30,379 nucleotides of DNA, taken from the NCBI GenBank assembly GCA_002439665.1, contig DJPC01000120.1:1-30379 (forward strand). The letters run 5' to 3'. The stretch is from Dialister sp. UBA6422 (GTDB taxonomy: Bacteria > Bacillota > Negativicutes > Veillonellales > Dialisteraceae). Under the pieces are notes generated by a model. It ran no database searches. It was not told where the DNA came from and was given only the letters and a program-made list of their open reading frames with translations. Every line of letters starts with the position of its first letter. The stretch's first letter is position 1. This document shows, one piece after another, positions 23,676-30,379 of the stretch. The position numbers and the translations under genes were made by a program.

Positions 23676-23734
23676 TCAGAGTGGTACCGCGGAAAAGCCT
23701 CTTTCGTCTCTAAAAAAGATGAAAGAGGCTTTTT
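23676..23734 (+). promoter_or_regulatory. Second, truncated T-box module (antiterminator and terminator only)
   Basis: AGAGTGGTACCGCGG (23678-23692) is a textbook T-box bulge with UGGU, followed by a terminator AAAAGCCTCTTTC/GAAAGAGGCTTTTT (23694-23734). The 165 nt before it carry no AGAGAG motif, distal GGTGNAA loop or specifier loop that I can find, so stem I seems lost. It may be a decayed tandem T-box or a module served by the upstream stem I. Confidence 0.75.
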
Positions 23735-23893
23735 GTCAATGAGTCACGAGAAATCCGCAATGAGTCATGTAAGAACGCGCTGCAAAATGCATAAGCCATG
23801 CTATTTATAAAATAACGGCGCTTAATCATTTGTATGTCGCTACGCAATAACTCACGACTCGTCACTCATTGTTTTCCACGAAAGGACACAAAG

Positions 23894-25579
23894 ATGATGA
23901 ACGCCAATAAATACAGAAAAGGATATTTTATGCCCCCTGCTTGTGACATGAGTTGGATGATGAAAGATGCGGTAGACCATGCTCCCACCTGGTGCAGCGT
24001 GGATCTCAGAGATGGCAACCAAGCTCTCATCATTCCCATGAGCCTGTCAGAAAAACTGGAGTTTTATAAAAAGCTCATTGCTGTAGGATTCAAAGAAATT
24101 GAAATCGGATTTCCTGCCGCCTCAGAAACAGAATATGAATTTCTCCGCACATTGATTGAAAAAGACATGATTCCCGATGATGTAACTGTCCAAGTCTTGA
24201 CCCAAGCTAGAGAACATATCATCCGCCGGACCTTTGAAGCCTTAGATGGCGTTAAAAATGCCATCGTTCATGTGTATAATTCCACCTCTGTAGCTCAAAG
24301 AGAACAAGTTTTTCATAAGTCAAAAGAGGAAATCAAACAAATTGCCATCGAAGGAGCCCAGATGCTGAAAGAGCTGACGGAACAGGCAGGCCGTAAATAT
24401 CGTTTTGAATATTCTCCTGAAAGTTTCACCGGCACTGAAGTAGACTATGCCTTAGATGTATGCAACGCTGTACTTGATGTATGGAAACCTACAGCAGACC
24501 GAAAAGCCATCATCAATCTCCCTTCCACGGTGCAAATGTCTATGCCCCATGTCTACGGTATGCAGATCGCTTATATGAATCAGAATCTAAAATATAGAGA
24601 CAATGTAGTTCTTTCCCTGCATCCTCACAATGACCGCGGCTGCGGCGTAGCGGACGCCGAAATGGGCATGCTGGCTGGCGCAGATCGAGTAGAAGGTACC
24701 CTCTTTGGAAACGGCGAGCGAACTGGCAATGTAGATATTGTAACCGTAGCTATGAATATGTACACCCATGGTATCGACCCCCATCTGGATTTCTCCCACA
24801 TGCACGATCTGGTAGACATGTATGAAAGGCTCACCCGCATGAAAGTAGGCGAACGTCAGCCTTACTCTGGTAAACTGGTCTTTGCTGCTTTCTCTGGTTC
24901 CCACCAGGACGCCATCGCTAAGGGCATGAAGCATCACGCAGAAGGTATGTATGATTACTGGAATGTGCCCTACCTTCCCTTAGATCCAGAAGATATTGGC
25001 CGCCACTATGAAGCCGATGTGATTCGTATCAATAGCCAATCCGGCAAAGGTGGCGTAGCTTATGTTCTGGAAAACGCCTATGGTATCCGGTTGCCACAGG
25101 CCATGCGAGAAGAATTTGGCTACTTTGTCAAAGATGTATCCGACAAGAAACATCAGGAACTGGAACCGCAAGAAATTCACGACCTCTTCTATGATGCCTA
25201 CGTTAATGAGGAAAGTCCTATCCGCCTAGTCGATTTCCACTTCAGAAAAGAAAAGGACACCTGGAAGGGATGTGTCACCTTAGATGTAATGGGCAGGGAA
25301 AAGAAAATCGCAGCCCAAGGCAAAGGCCAATTGGATGCCATCAGTCGTGCCCTGTGCGAAACTTATGGTATCAAAGTCACCCATCTGATTTATGAAGAAC
25401 ACGACCTGGATCGTGATCCTTCCTCCCGAGGCATTGCTTACTTTGGCCTCACCGATGATACCGGTCATACCACCTGGGGTGTTGGCGTAGATAGAGATAC
25501 CATTACCGCTTCTGTGAAAGCCTTCATTTCTGCTGTCAACCGAATGAAAGGTATAGAAGAACGAGTAACAAGTCGTTAG
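23894..25579 (+). CDS. leuA: 2-isopropylmalate synthase
   Basis: First committed step of leucine synthesis: acetyl-CoA plus 2-oxoisovalerate gives 2-isopropylmalate, in the cytoplasm. The 561-residue protein is the longer LeuA type. It opens with YFMPPACDMSWMMKDAVDHA, and has the HMGL-like signature DLRDGNQA (37-44) and metal-binding HPHNDRG (243-249). GADRVEGTLFGNGERTGNVD follows, and a C-terminal leucine-feedback domain runs from about 425-560 (PIRLVDFHFRKEKDTWKGCV). ATG 23894 has AAAGGA 7 nt upstream; a second ATG follows at 23897. It is a single gene here with no leuB, leuC or leuD nearby, under the Leu T-box. Confidence 0.96.
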   Translation: MMNANKYRKGYFMPPACDMSWMMKDAVDHAPTWCSVDLRDGNQALIIPMSLSEKLEFYKKLIAVGFKEIEIGFPAASETEYEFLRTLIEKDMIPDDVTVQVLTQAREHIIRRTFEALDGVKNAIVHVYNSTSVAQREQVFHKSKEEIKQIAIEGAQMLKELTEQAGRKYRFEYSPESFTGTEVDYALDVCNAVLDVWKPTADRKAIINLPSTVQMSMPHVYGMQIAYMNQNLKYRDNVVLSLHPHNDRGCGVADAEMGMLAGADRVEGTLFGNGERTGNVDIVTVAMNMYTHGIDPHLDFSHMHDLVDMYERLTRMKVGERQPYSGKLVFAAFSGSHQDAIAKGMKHHAEGMYDYWNVPYLPLDPEDIGRHYEADVIRINSQSGKGGVAYVLENAYGIRLPQAMREEFGYFVKDVSDKKHQELEPQEIHDLFYDAYVNEESPIRLVDFHFRKEKDTWKGCVTLDVMGREKKIAAQGKGQLDAISRALCETYGIKVTHLIYEEHDLDRDPSSRGIAYFGLTDDTGHTTWGVGVDRDTITASVKAFISAVNRMKGIEERVTSR

Positions 25580-26004
25580 AAATAAGTGGCTTTCGCCTTT
25601 TTATTAGGAAAATAGAAATGGGGACTACATCTGGTTGCTCGTTAACTCACTTTAAGTGAAATTCTTTCTGGCAAAGGTTTAAAGAGTAAGGGTTTTGGGG
25701 GTTGGGGTTGTATTCTTGCATGTAAACCCTAAACCCATAACACTTTCAAAGCCTGTCATTTGCTTCTGATGGACTCGGAATATAAACCTTAAACCCATGG
25801 TGCCAATTCCATTTTAATAATAGCAAAGGGTGGAGACCACGAAGTGCTATAAATGATACATTTCATCCATGTAAAATAATATGTCCAAGGTGAGGCATTT
25901 ATGTTTACAAGAGTTCTTCTCAAATGCAAAAAATTCTCAAGATTTTCACCTCCCCTTAAACGAGGGCAGTGAAAATCTTGAGAATCAATGGTAATCCTTA
26001 GGCG
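25580..26004. other. Convergent spacer after leuA
   Basis: No gene is visible. 25675-25800 contains degenerate words (GGTTTAAAGAGTAAGGG, AACCCTAAACCC, CCTTAAACCC) related to the repeat at 17.1 kb. The right end holds the terminator of the binding-protein gene. I see no clear leuA terminator. Confidence 0.55.
25933..25985 (-). terminator. Intrinsic terminator of the binding-protein gene
   Basis: A perfect 17-bp stem (ATTCTCAAGATTTTCAC at 25933-25949 with 25969-25985) has extra inner pairing and, on the minus strand, six T (AATTTTTTGC). It lies 20 bp after the stop. Confidence 0.88.
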
Positions 26005-26796
26005 CTATTGTCTCTGTTCCTCTTTTGCTTTATGGAAGAACCATTTCTGCGATAATTTATCATAGGTACCATCGTCCATGACCTGTTTCAATGCAGCATT
26101 CACTTTTTGCTGCATTTTTTTATCATCTTTGGCCATGATAATTACAAATTGTTCATCGGTCGGAATATTGCCAGCCATAATAAGCTGACCACCTTTATGT
26201 TCCAAATAGTATTTAGCTCCTGGTTCGTCCACAATAGCTGCATCTGCCTGGCCTTTTTCTACGGTGCGAAATACCACTTCATAAGAATCGGATGTCACGA
26301 TTTTAGAAGCACCTACGGTCTGTGCCTTATCTTCATTGGTGGTTCCTTTTTCTACCACCACCTTTTTCCCTTTCAAATCTTCTACCCCATGGATATCGCT
26401 GCTAGGACGGGTAATGATTACATAGGACCCTAAACTATAGTAAGGATCACTGAAAGAGACATACTGACTTCTCCGTTCTGTTTTTCCAATGGCAGAAATG
26501 CCCAAATTGATTTTCTTTTCCCCTACAGCTGGGAAAATATCATCAAAAGGCATATTGTGGAATTCCGGTTCTGCGTTCATTTTTTCTGCCACAGCCTTCA
26601 TGAGATCCACATCAAATCCAATAATATGCTGATGCTCATCTTTGTATTCAAAAGGCGCATAAGATGCTTCCACCGCCACAGTGATTTTCTGTTTTCCCGT
26701 GCTGCTTTGGGCTGACCGATCGCCACAACCAGCTGCCAATACCACAGCACTTGCCGCTACCGCCAATGTCATTGTTTTCATCAGTTTCTTATACAT
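26005..26796 (-). CDS. Amino-acid ABC transporter substrate-binding lipoprotein (orphan)
   Basis: A 263-residue extracytoplasmic receptor of the polar-amino-acid family (SBP_bac_3). A signal peptide ends in LAAGC (C24 anchor). Family landmarks are ITVAVEASYAPFEYKDEHQH, IIGFDVDLMKAVAEKM, ISAIGKTERRSQYVSFSDPY, LKGKKVVVEKGTTNEDKA and AAIVDEPGAKYYLE. R in TERR and D in VDEP are the usual contacts for the amino-acid carboxyl and amino groups. Substrate is not predictable; basic, polar or sulphur amino acids are common. No permease or ATPase gene is next to it. ATG 26796 has AGGAGGGG 5-6 nt upstream. It is transcribed against leuA and diverges from aspA. Confidence 0.93.
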   Translation of the reverse strand: MYKKLMKTMTLAVAASAVVLAAGCGDRSAQSSTGKQKITVAVEASYAPFEYKDEHQHIIGFDVDLMKAVAEKMNAEPEFHNMPFDDIFPAVGEKKINLGISAIGKTERRSQYVSFSDPYYSLGSYVIITRPSSDIHGVEDLKGKKVVVEKGTTNEDKAQTVGASKIVTSDSYEVVFRTVEKGQADAAIVDEPGAKYYLEHKGGQLIMAGNIPTDEQFVIIMAKDDKKMQQKVNAALKQVMDDGTYDKLSQKWFFHKAKEEQRQ

Positions 26797-27033
26797 GAGA
26801 CCCCTCCTGTTATATATTCTTTAAATCATATTTAATATATCCGTTATTAATTTTTATTTCAATTTAAATATTCAAGTTTTGCATATATAGAAGGAAACAC
26901 TTTAATTTTTCAAGTTAAAGTTCCATGTATCATGCCATTTTCCGTCCTTCAATGAAATGAAAACCCATAGTAAAAAGTTTACATAGTGAGTGGTCATTCA
27001 TCCATTTTTAACTGATAAAGGAACTGGACTATA

Positions 27034-27101
27034 GGTTGTTGCTGATTGTTGGTTGTTGGTTGTTGGTTGTCTGGAACCCAACAGCTAACAACCAACAACA
27101 G
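27034..27101. repeat. GTTG tandem repeat forming a hairpin with a CAAC arm
   Basis: Four TGTTGGT-like units (27047-27070) are followed after about 10 nt by the complementary CAACAGCTAACAACCAACAACA. The same words occur at 17200-17320, 17441-17490, 21183-21201, 21241-21255 and 30165-30180, always between genes. Confidence 0.65.
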
Positions 27102-27242
27102 TGAATGCACAGGAATTTGCACCATAGCTCGTATTCTTTGCGTTTCCATGCCAAAATTTTGCTACAAATATTCAGCAAATATGGAGCGTATGAATGACCA
27201 GCCACTACATAGGTACGCTAAATTTTCTTTGACCCATGTCAC

Positions 27243-27271
27243 TTGACAGAATCTATAAATCGTTGTACACT
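27243..27271 (+). promoter_or_regulatory. aspA promoter
   Basis: A perfect TTGACA (27243-27248) and TACACT (27266-27271) with 17 bp between them; transcription would begin near 27278, giving a 5' UTR of about 180 nt. Confidence 0.75.
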
Positions 27272-27317
27272 GTCTCACAGATGAGAAAAAGTCATCAAAA
27301 AATTATATAGCTATGAC

Positions 27318-27434
27318 AAAGAGGTCTTCTTATGCAAGATATGCAAAAGAAGACCTCTTTTAGTGGGCAAAGCCGTCCTGTGTAAGGAGGTTTTGTCCAC
27401 TTTTATTTGGATCAGTGATACTATGTATCACTGA
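27318..27434 (+). promoter_or_regulatory. Structured aspA leader: three consecutive hairpins
   Basis: Hairpin 1 has a perfect 14-bp stem, AAAGAGGTCTTCTT with 27347-27360, ending in CTCTTTT, and is terminator-like. Hairpin 2 (27362-27402) pairs AGTGGGCAAA with TTTTGTCCACT and displays TAAGGAGG in its loop. Hairpin 3 is ATCAGTGATA/TATCACTGA (27411-27433), ending 7 bp before the aspA ribosome site. Together they suggest attenuation or translational control; no known aptamer is recognised. Hairpin 1 could also simply stop upstream transcription. Confidence 0.5.
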
Positions 27435-27455
27435 CCTATAGAAAGGAAAACAAAA

Positions 27456-28874
27456 ATGAGAGAAGAACACGATTTCTTAGGTTCCAAAATGATTCCCGAT
27501 GAGGTGTATTATGGTGTACAGACCATGAGAGCCAAGGAAAATTTCCAGATCACCGGTGCTCATTTGGACCCTGATTTTATCAAAGCCATCGCCACTGTGA
27601 AAAAAGCTTCCTGCTTGACCAATATGAAAACCGGCCGCATGGATCCAAAGATTGGTCATGCCATAGAACAGGCTGCCGATGAAATCATAGCAGGCAAAAT
27701 GATCGATCAGTTCCCCCTAGACCCCATTCAGGGCGGCGCTGGCACTTCCATCAATATGAATATGAATGAAGTACTCTGCAATAGAGCTTTGGAAATTCTA
27801 GGCTATCCTAAGGGTCGTTATGATATCATTTCTCCAAACAACCATGCCAATATGGCGCAGTCTACCAATGATGTATTTCCTACCTCTATCAAAGTATGTC
27901 TTTTGAAAAAAGCACAGATTTTAAATGAAGCCTTAATCGATATGGCAGAAGGCTTCGAAGAAAAAGGGAAAGAATTTAAAGATATTGTCAAAATGGGTCG
28001 TACTCATCTGCAGGATGCTGTCCCCATTACATTAGGAGAAGAAATGGATTCCTATGGTTCCGTGGTACGCCGTGCCATTTGGCGTATTACCCGTTCCCTC
28101 CGCGCCTTGCAGGATATCAATATGGGTGGTACCGCTGTAGGCACAGGACTTAACGCAGAACCAGAATACATTAAAGAATTCCCCCATGTATTATCCGATC
28201 TCACCGGTTTCCATTTTGAAACAGCACCAAACCTGGTAGACACTACCAATAGTACAGATTGCTTTGCCGAAGTATCCTCTGCACTCAAAGTATCTGCTCT
28301 AACGCTGATTAAAATCGCCAATGATGTACGTCTCATGGCCTCCGGTCCTCGGTGCGGACTCAATGAACTCAAGGTGCCTGCTCGTCAGCCTGGTTCTTCC
28401 ATTATGCCAGGCAAGGTCAATCCAGTCATTGCTGAAGTGTTGGATCAGACCTGCTACCAGGTCATTGCAGGAGACATGGCAGTCACCTTGGCGGTGGAAA
28501 ATGGCCAGCTAGAATTAAACGTCATGGAACCAGTCTTGGCCTTCAACCTATTCAACTCCTTCCGCTACCTCACAAACGCCATTCGTACCTTTACAGAAAA
28601 ACTTTTGAAAGACCTGGAAGCCAATAGAAAACAGTGCCAGTACTGGATCGACCACAGCGTAGGTATCATCACAGCCCTGCTTCCTCACATCGGCTACGAA
28701 ACCTGCGCAGCCACCGCCAAAGAAGCCTATGCCACCGGCGTTCCCATTCGTGATTTAATCCTGAAAAAAGGCCTCCTTTCCAAAGAAGCCATGGACCATA
28801 TCCTTTCCCCTTATGAAATGACCCATCCAGGGATTGCAGGAGGAAAAGATGCACTGCAGAAATATAATCATTAA
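27456..28874 (+). CDS. aspA: Aspartate ammonia-lyase (aspartase)
   Basis: Reversible deamination of L-aspartate to fumarate plus ammonia. The 472-residue protein opens MREEHDFLGSKMIPDEVYYG and carries GTSINMNMNEV (residues 96-106), the aspartase form of the motif (fumarases usually read TQSNMN). The family signature GSSIMPGKVNPV lies at 313-324 with the mobile catalytic Ser. GRTHLQDAVPITLGEEM is also conserved. GAAAGGA lies 8 nt before ATG 27456. It has its own promoter, leader and terminator. The fumarate made could feed anaerobic reduction to succinate and the ammonia nitrogen assimilation, but that is inference. Confidence 0.93.
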   Translation: MREEHDFLGSKMIPDEVYYGVQTMRAKENFQITGAHLDPDFIKAIATVKKASCLTNMKTGRMDPKIGHAIEQAADEIIAGKMIDQFPLDPIQGGAGTSINMNMNEVLCNRALEILGYPKGRYDIISPNNHANMAQSTNDVFPTSIKVCLLKKAQILNEALIDMAEGFEEKGKEFKDIVKMGRTHLQDAVPITLGEEMDSYGSVVRRAIWRITRSLRALQDINMGGTAVGTGLNAEPEYIKEFPHVLSDLTGFHFETAPNLVDTTNSTDCFAEVSSALKVSALTLIKIANDVRLMASGPRCGLNELKVPARQPGSSIMPGKVNPVIAEVLDQTCYQVIAGDMAVTLAVENGQLELNVMEPVLAFNLFNSFRYLTNAIRTFTEKLLKDLEANRKQCQYWIDHSVGIITALLPHIGYETCAATAKEAYATGVPIRDLILKKGLLSKEAMDHILSPYEMTHPGIAGGKDALQKYNH

Positions 28875-28953
28875 AGAACCATCAATGAGTCATCTTTCTC
28901 TGAATGAATAGGATGACATAATACCTCATCATTGAAAAATATCACACGGTAAG

Positions 28954-29008
28954 AAAGGGTATATAAGGTGATGCTTACATCAGTTTCATCACCTTATATA
29001 CCCTTTTT
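28954..29008 (+). terminator. aspA terminator (long hairpin C)
   Basis: A perfect 20-bp stem (AAAGGGTATATAAGGTGATG with 28987-29006), 13-nt loop, then T5. It is a relative of the hairpin at 23010. Confidence 0.88.
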
Positions 29009-29067
29009 ATCTTTGAGGCAAACTGTAAAAGAGTTGCGCTAGCCACTACGCACTTTCCCCTATCTTT

Positions 29068-29637
29068 TTAAGCCGTCAAAAATATTTCTATCCCAATCCC
29101 AATGAGAATACATCCCCCTAGAATAGTCGCTTTGTCGGCCAGTTTCATGCCGAATTTCTTTCCTAAAAGAAGTCCAGCTATGCAGACAGCAAAAGTCACC
29201 ATTCCGATGATAGCACTAGAAAGAAAGGCTTGAGAAAAATTATATTCCGCGATGGTAAAACCTACAGATAACGCATCCATGGAGGTAGCCAATCCTTGGA
29301 GAAGAAGATATGTAAATCCAACTTCTATTTTCACGTCCTCTTCTTCTCCTGAAAAGCCATCACGAATCATAAGCCCGCCGATGGTACAAAGCAGTACCAA
29401 GGCAGCCCAGGGAATCAAAGGCAAAAGAAACTGGAAAATATCCACGATCCAATTAACACAAAACCAGCCCATCATAGGCATAAGCCACTGGAAAAAGCCA
29501 AAAGTCCCTGCAATGAGACACACCTGTCTAGGCCGGATACAATGATTTTTAAGTCCATTGGCCAAAGATACAGAAAAGGCATCCATAGCAAGGCCCACCC
29601 CTAAAAGTACACTGTTGAAAAGAAATAAAAAGCTCAA
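29068..29637 (-). CDS. mntP: Manganese efflux pump MntP
   Basis: A 189-residue inner-membrane exporter with six hydrophobic segments. The two repeats characteristic of MntP are visible: GLAMDAFSVSLANGLK near the N-terminus and LATSMDALSVGFTIAEYNF in the second half, each with the conserved Asp. An acidic loop (GEEEDVKIE) separates the halves. The start is TTG 29637 with AAAGGGAGTGGAG upstream; the next Met (in AMDAFS) would cut off helix 1. A manganese-sensing riboswitch precedes it, so expression should rise when Mn2+ is high. It converges on the aspA terminator. Confidence 0.93.
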   Translation of the reverse strand: MSFLFLFNSVLLGVGLAMDAFSVSLANGLKNHCIRPRQVCLIAGTFGFFQWLMPMMGWFCVNWIVDIFQFLLPLIPWAALVLLCTIGGLMIRDGFSGEEEDVKIEVGFTYLLLQGLATSMDALSVGFTIAEYNFSQAFLSSAIIGMVTFAVCIAGLLLGKKFGMKLADKATILGGCILIGIGIEIFLTA

Positions 29638-29756
29638 AGCACTCCACTCCCTTTGAAAATGAGTAGCAGATAACTGGTGAACTTGTGACTAGCGACTAGG
29701 GCCAAAGATCTTTCAATTACAAATCACCAGTTTACCAGTTCCTTTTTAATCCATCA

Positions 29757-29890
29757 AAAAAGAGACCTACATGCACATTAAAACAATGCACATAGGTCTC
29801 GCAATTTCATGGTAAGCCAGGTTTGGAATGTACGGTTCCAAAGCCAGTATGTTGACTGTCCCGCCAAACGGCTGCTACTCCCCTACTGAT
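29757..29890 (-). promoter_or_regulatory. yybP-ykoY manganese riboswitch upstream of mntP
   Basis: On the minus strand the leader has the hallmark GGGGAGTAGC (29883-29874), a central region with TTTGGAACCGTACATTCCAAA, and a terminator GAGACCTA/TAGGTCTC (29763-29802) followed by six T. This layout in front of mntP is the classic location of the yybP-ykoY family. Mn2+ binding is expected to prevent termination. The start of mntP is 120 bp beyond the T-run. Confidence 0.88.
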
Positions 29891-29896
29891 TTTCAT

Positions 29897-29925
29897 ATCA
29901 TACCATGACAAACGGAGAGTGTCAA
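29897..29925 (-). promoter_or_regulatory. mntP promoter
   Basis: A perfect TTGACA (29920-29925) and TATGAT (29897-29902), 17 bp apart on the minus strand, just before the riboswitch. Confidence 0.82.
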
Positions 29926-30202
29926 AAATTTCAGCATCACAAAAAGGAACACCTGGAAACTTGCGCATTGTCATGTGCAGCTACTGGCTGTCAATGGGTA
30001 ATTGTTTGATTAATGCTTCCATTCCCTCTAGCACCACTTGTACAAATACATAGAGACATAGGTTTAAGATTGAAAAATGAGTATATAATTCCTAACCCTT
30101 TACCTCAATGCCTCTTTTACCATAACAAGTTGCCCGCAAAAGTTCTCGGTAGTTAAACCAATAACTGACAATAAACAACTAGTATCAAAAGCACAAATCT
30201 CA

Positions 30203-30379
30203 TCAGAAGGACAGCTCTCCAAAGTTTTCTATCCAATGATCTGCTAATTTTTTGATGGCTTTCTGGTCCGATTTGGAATACTGATCATACACTGCTACAG
30301 TTTCGATGCCAGCGGCTTTAGCCGCTGTAACACCGATGAGGGAGTCTTCAACAACTAGACAGTCTTCTGGTTTCTTTCC
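30203..30379 (-). CDS. HAD-superfamily hydrolase, C-terminal 58 residues
   Basis: Partial gene whose 5' part lies beyond the right edge. The visible end reads KKPEDCLVVEDSLIGVTAAK, AAGIETVAVYDQYSKSDQ and ends in ENFGELSF before TGA (30205-30203). VVEDSLIGVTAAKAAG is the HAD motif IV region of the beta-phosphoglucomutase/phosphatase-like subfamily (two Asp/Glu coordinating Mg2+). Substrate cannot be told from this piece. Confidence 0.88.
   Translation of the reverse strand, partial: GKKPEDCLVVEDSLIGVTAAKAAGIETVAVYDQYSKSDQKAIKKLADHWIENFGELSF

Larger units (their letters stand above)
22871..23893. other. metQ-leuA spacer with terminator, Leu T-box and truncated T-box
   Basis: No gene is supported in these 1,023 bp. 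Contents in order: metQ terminator (23010-23070), leu promoter (23210-23238), Leu T-box (23245-23510), a T-box-like terminator module without stem I (23676-23734), and an inverted repeat (23737-23750 with 23858-23871). Two related 34-bp pieces with ATCATTTG near CGCTAC lie at 22908-22942 and 23812-23846. Confidence 0.65.
26797..27455. other. Divergent spacer with aspA promoter and leader
   Basis: No gene is supported. 26815-26930 is AT-rich and likely holds the promoter of the binding-protein gene. 27034-27101 is a GTTG-repeat hairpin. 27243-27271 is a good aspA promoter, followed by a 180-nt structured leader. Two tiny frames in the leader (MRKSHQKII at 27282 and a 16-codon frame at 27314) lack ribosome sites and are not annotated. 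Confidence 0.6.
29638..30202. other. Spacer with mntP leader and diverged repeats
   Basis: No gene is seen. 29656-29742 has ACTGGTGAACTTGTGACTAG and its CACCAGTTTACCAGT counterpart, then comes the riboswitch and promoter. 30050-30180 contains the third, diverged copy of the 17.1-kb repeat (CATAGAGACATAGGTTTA, ACAAGTTGCCCGCAAAAG, AATAAACAAC). Confidence 0.55.

Noticed and set aside
27034..27101. CRISPR-like array from repeated GTTG units
   Set aside because: The units are 7 bp, adjacent and without spacers; no cas gene is present.
27314..27364. A 16-codon leader peptide in the aspA leader
   Set aside because: No ribosome site, and its codons simply follow the arms of hairpin 1; no run of regulatory amino-acid codons.
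27456..28874. Fumarase (fumC) for the 472-residue lyase
   Set aside because: The N-terminus and the GTSINMNMNEV motif are of aspartase type; class II fumarases usually have TQSNMN at this place.

Overview
The window looks like chromosomal DNA of a low-to-moderate-GC diderm Firmicute. A Negativicutes member (Veillonella/Dialister type) is my best inference. The reasons are three T-box leaders, a yybP-ykoY riboswitch, strong AGGAGG ribosome sites, a bacterial F-type ATP synthase operon, a TRAP transporter and an aspartase. No phage, IS element, CRISPR array, tRNA or rRNA gene is visible.

Left half (1-16.3 kb): every gene I accept is on the minus strand. In transcription order these are a T-box-controlled TRAP transporter dctP-dctQ-dctM (16.3-13.2 kb), a membrane diguanylate cyclase (12.7-10.9 kb), a small exported protein of unknown function, a MarR-type regulator, and a class-I glutamine-amidotransferase-like hydrolase. 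They are followed by a WecA/TagO-type glycolipid initiator, a UDP-GlcNAc 2-epimerase, and the ATP synthase operon atpZ-I-B-E-F-H-A-G-D, which runs off the left edge inside atpD.

Middle (16.3-19.3 kb): the strand bias switches here. A repeat-rich spacer precedes an O6-alkylguanine methyltransferase and a low-molecular-weight tyrosine phosphatase, both on plus. Next comes a 700-bp non-coding stretch with an AT-rich part and a tight cluster of DnaA-box-like 9-mers. It is a candidate replication origin or DnaA-binding locus.

Right half (19.3-30.4 kb): mostly amino-acid and nitrogen genes, each with its own leader RNA. They are an Amt ammonium channel fused to a PII domain (minus), a Met T-box with metQ, a Leu T-box plus a second truncated T-box module with leuA, an orphan amino-acid-binding lipoprotein (minus), aspartase with a structured leader, mntP under a manganese riboswitch (minus), and the 3' end of a HAD hydrolase gene (minus).

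The common theme is nitrogen and amino-acid economy controlled at RNA level. Three T-boxes read GUC (Val), AUG (Met) and CUC (Leu) by my structural reading. The most interesting is the apparent valine T-box on a TRAP transporter, a family usually assigned to dicarboxylates or other organic acids; this suggests an amino-acid or branched-chain 2-oxo-acid substrate. Other points to follow up are a candidate sRNA at 8.25-8.40 kb, a twin-terminator leader before amt, and families of dispersed hairpins and degenerate repeats in the spacers.
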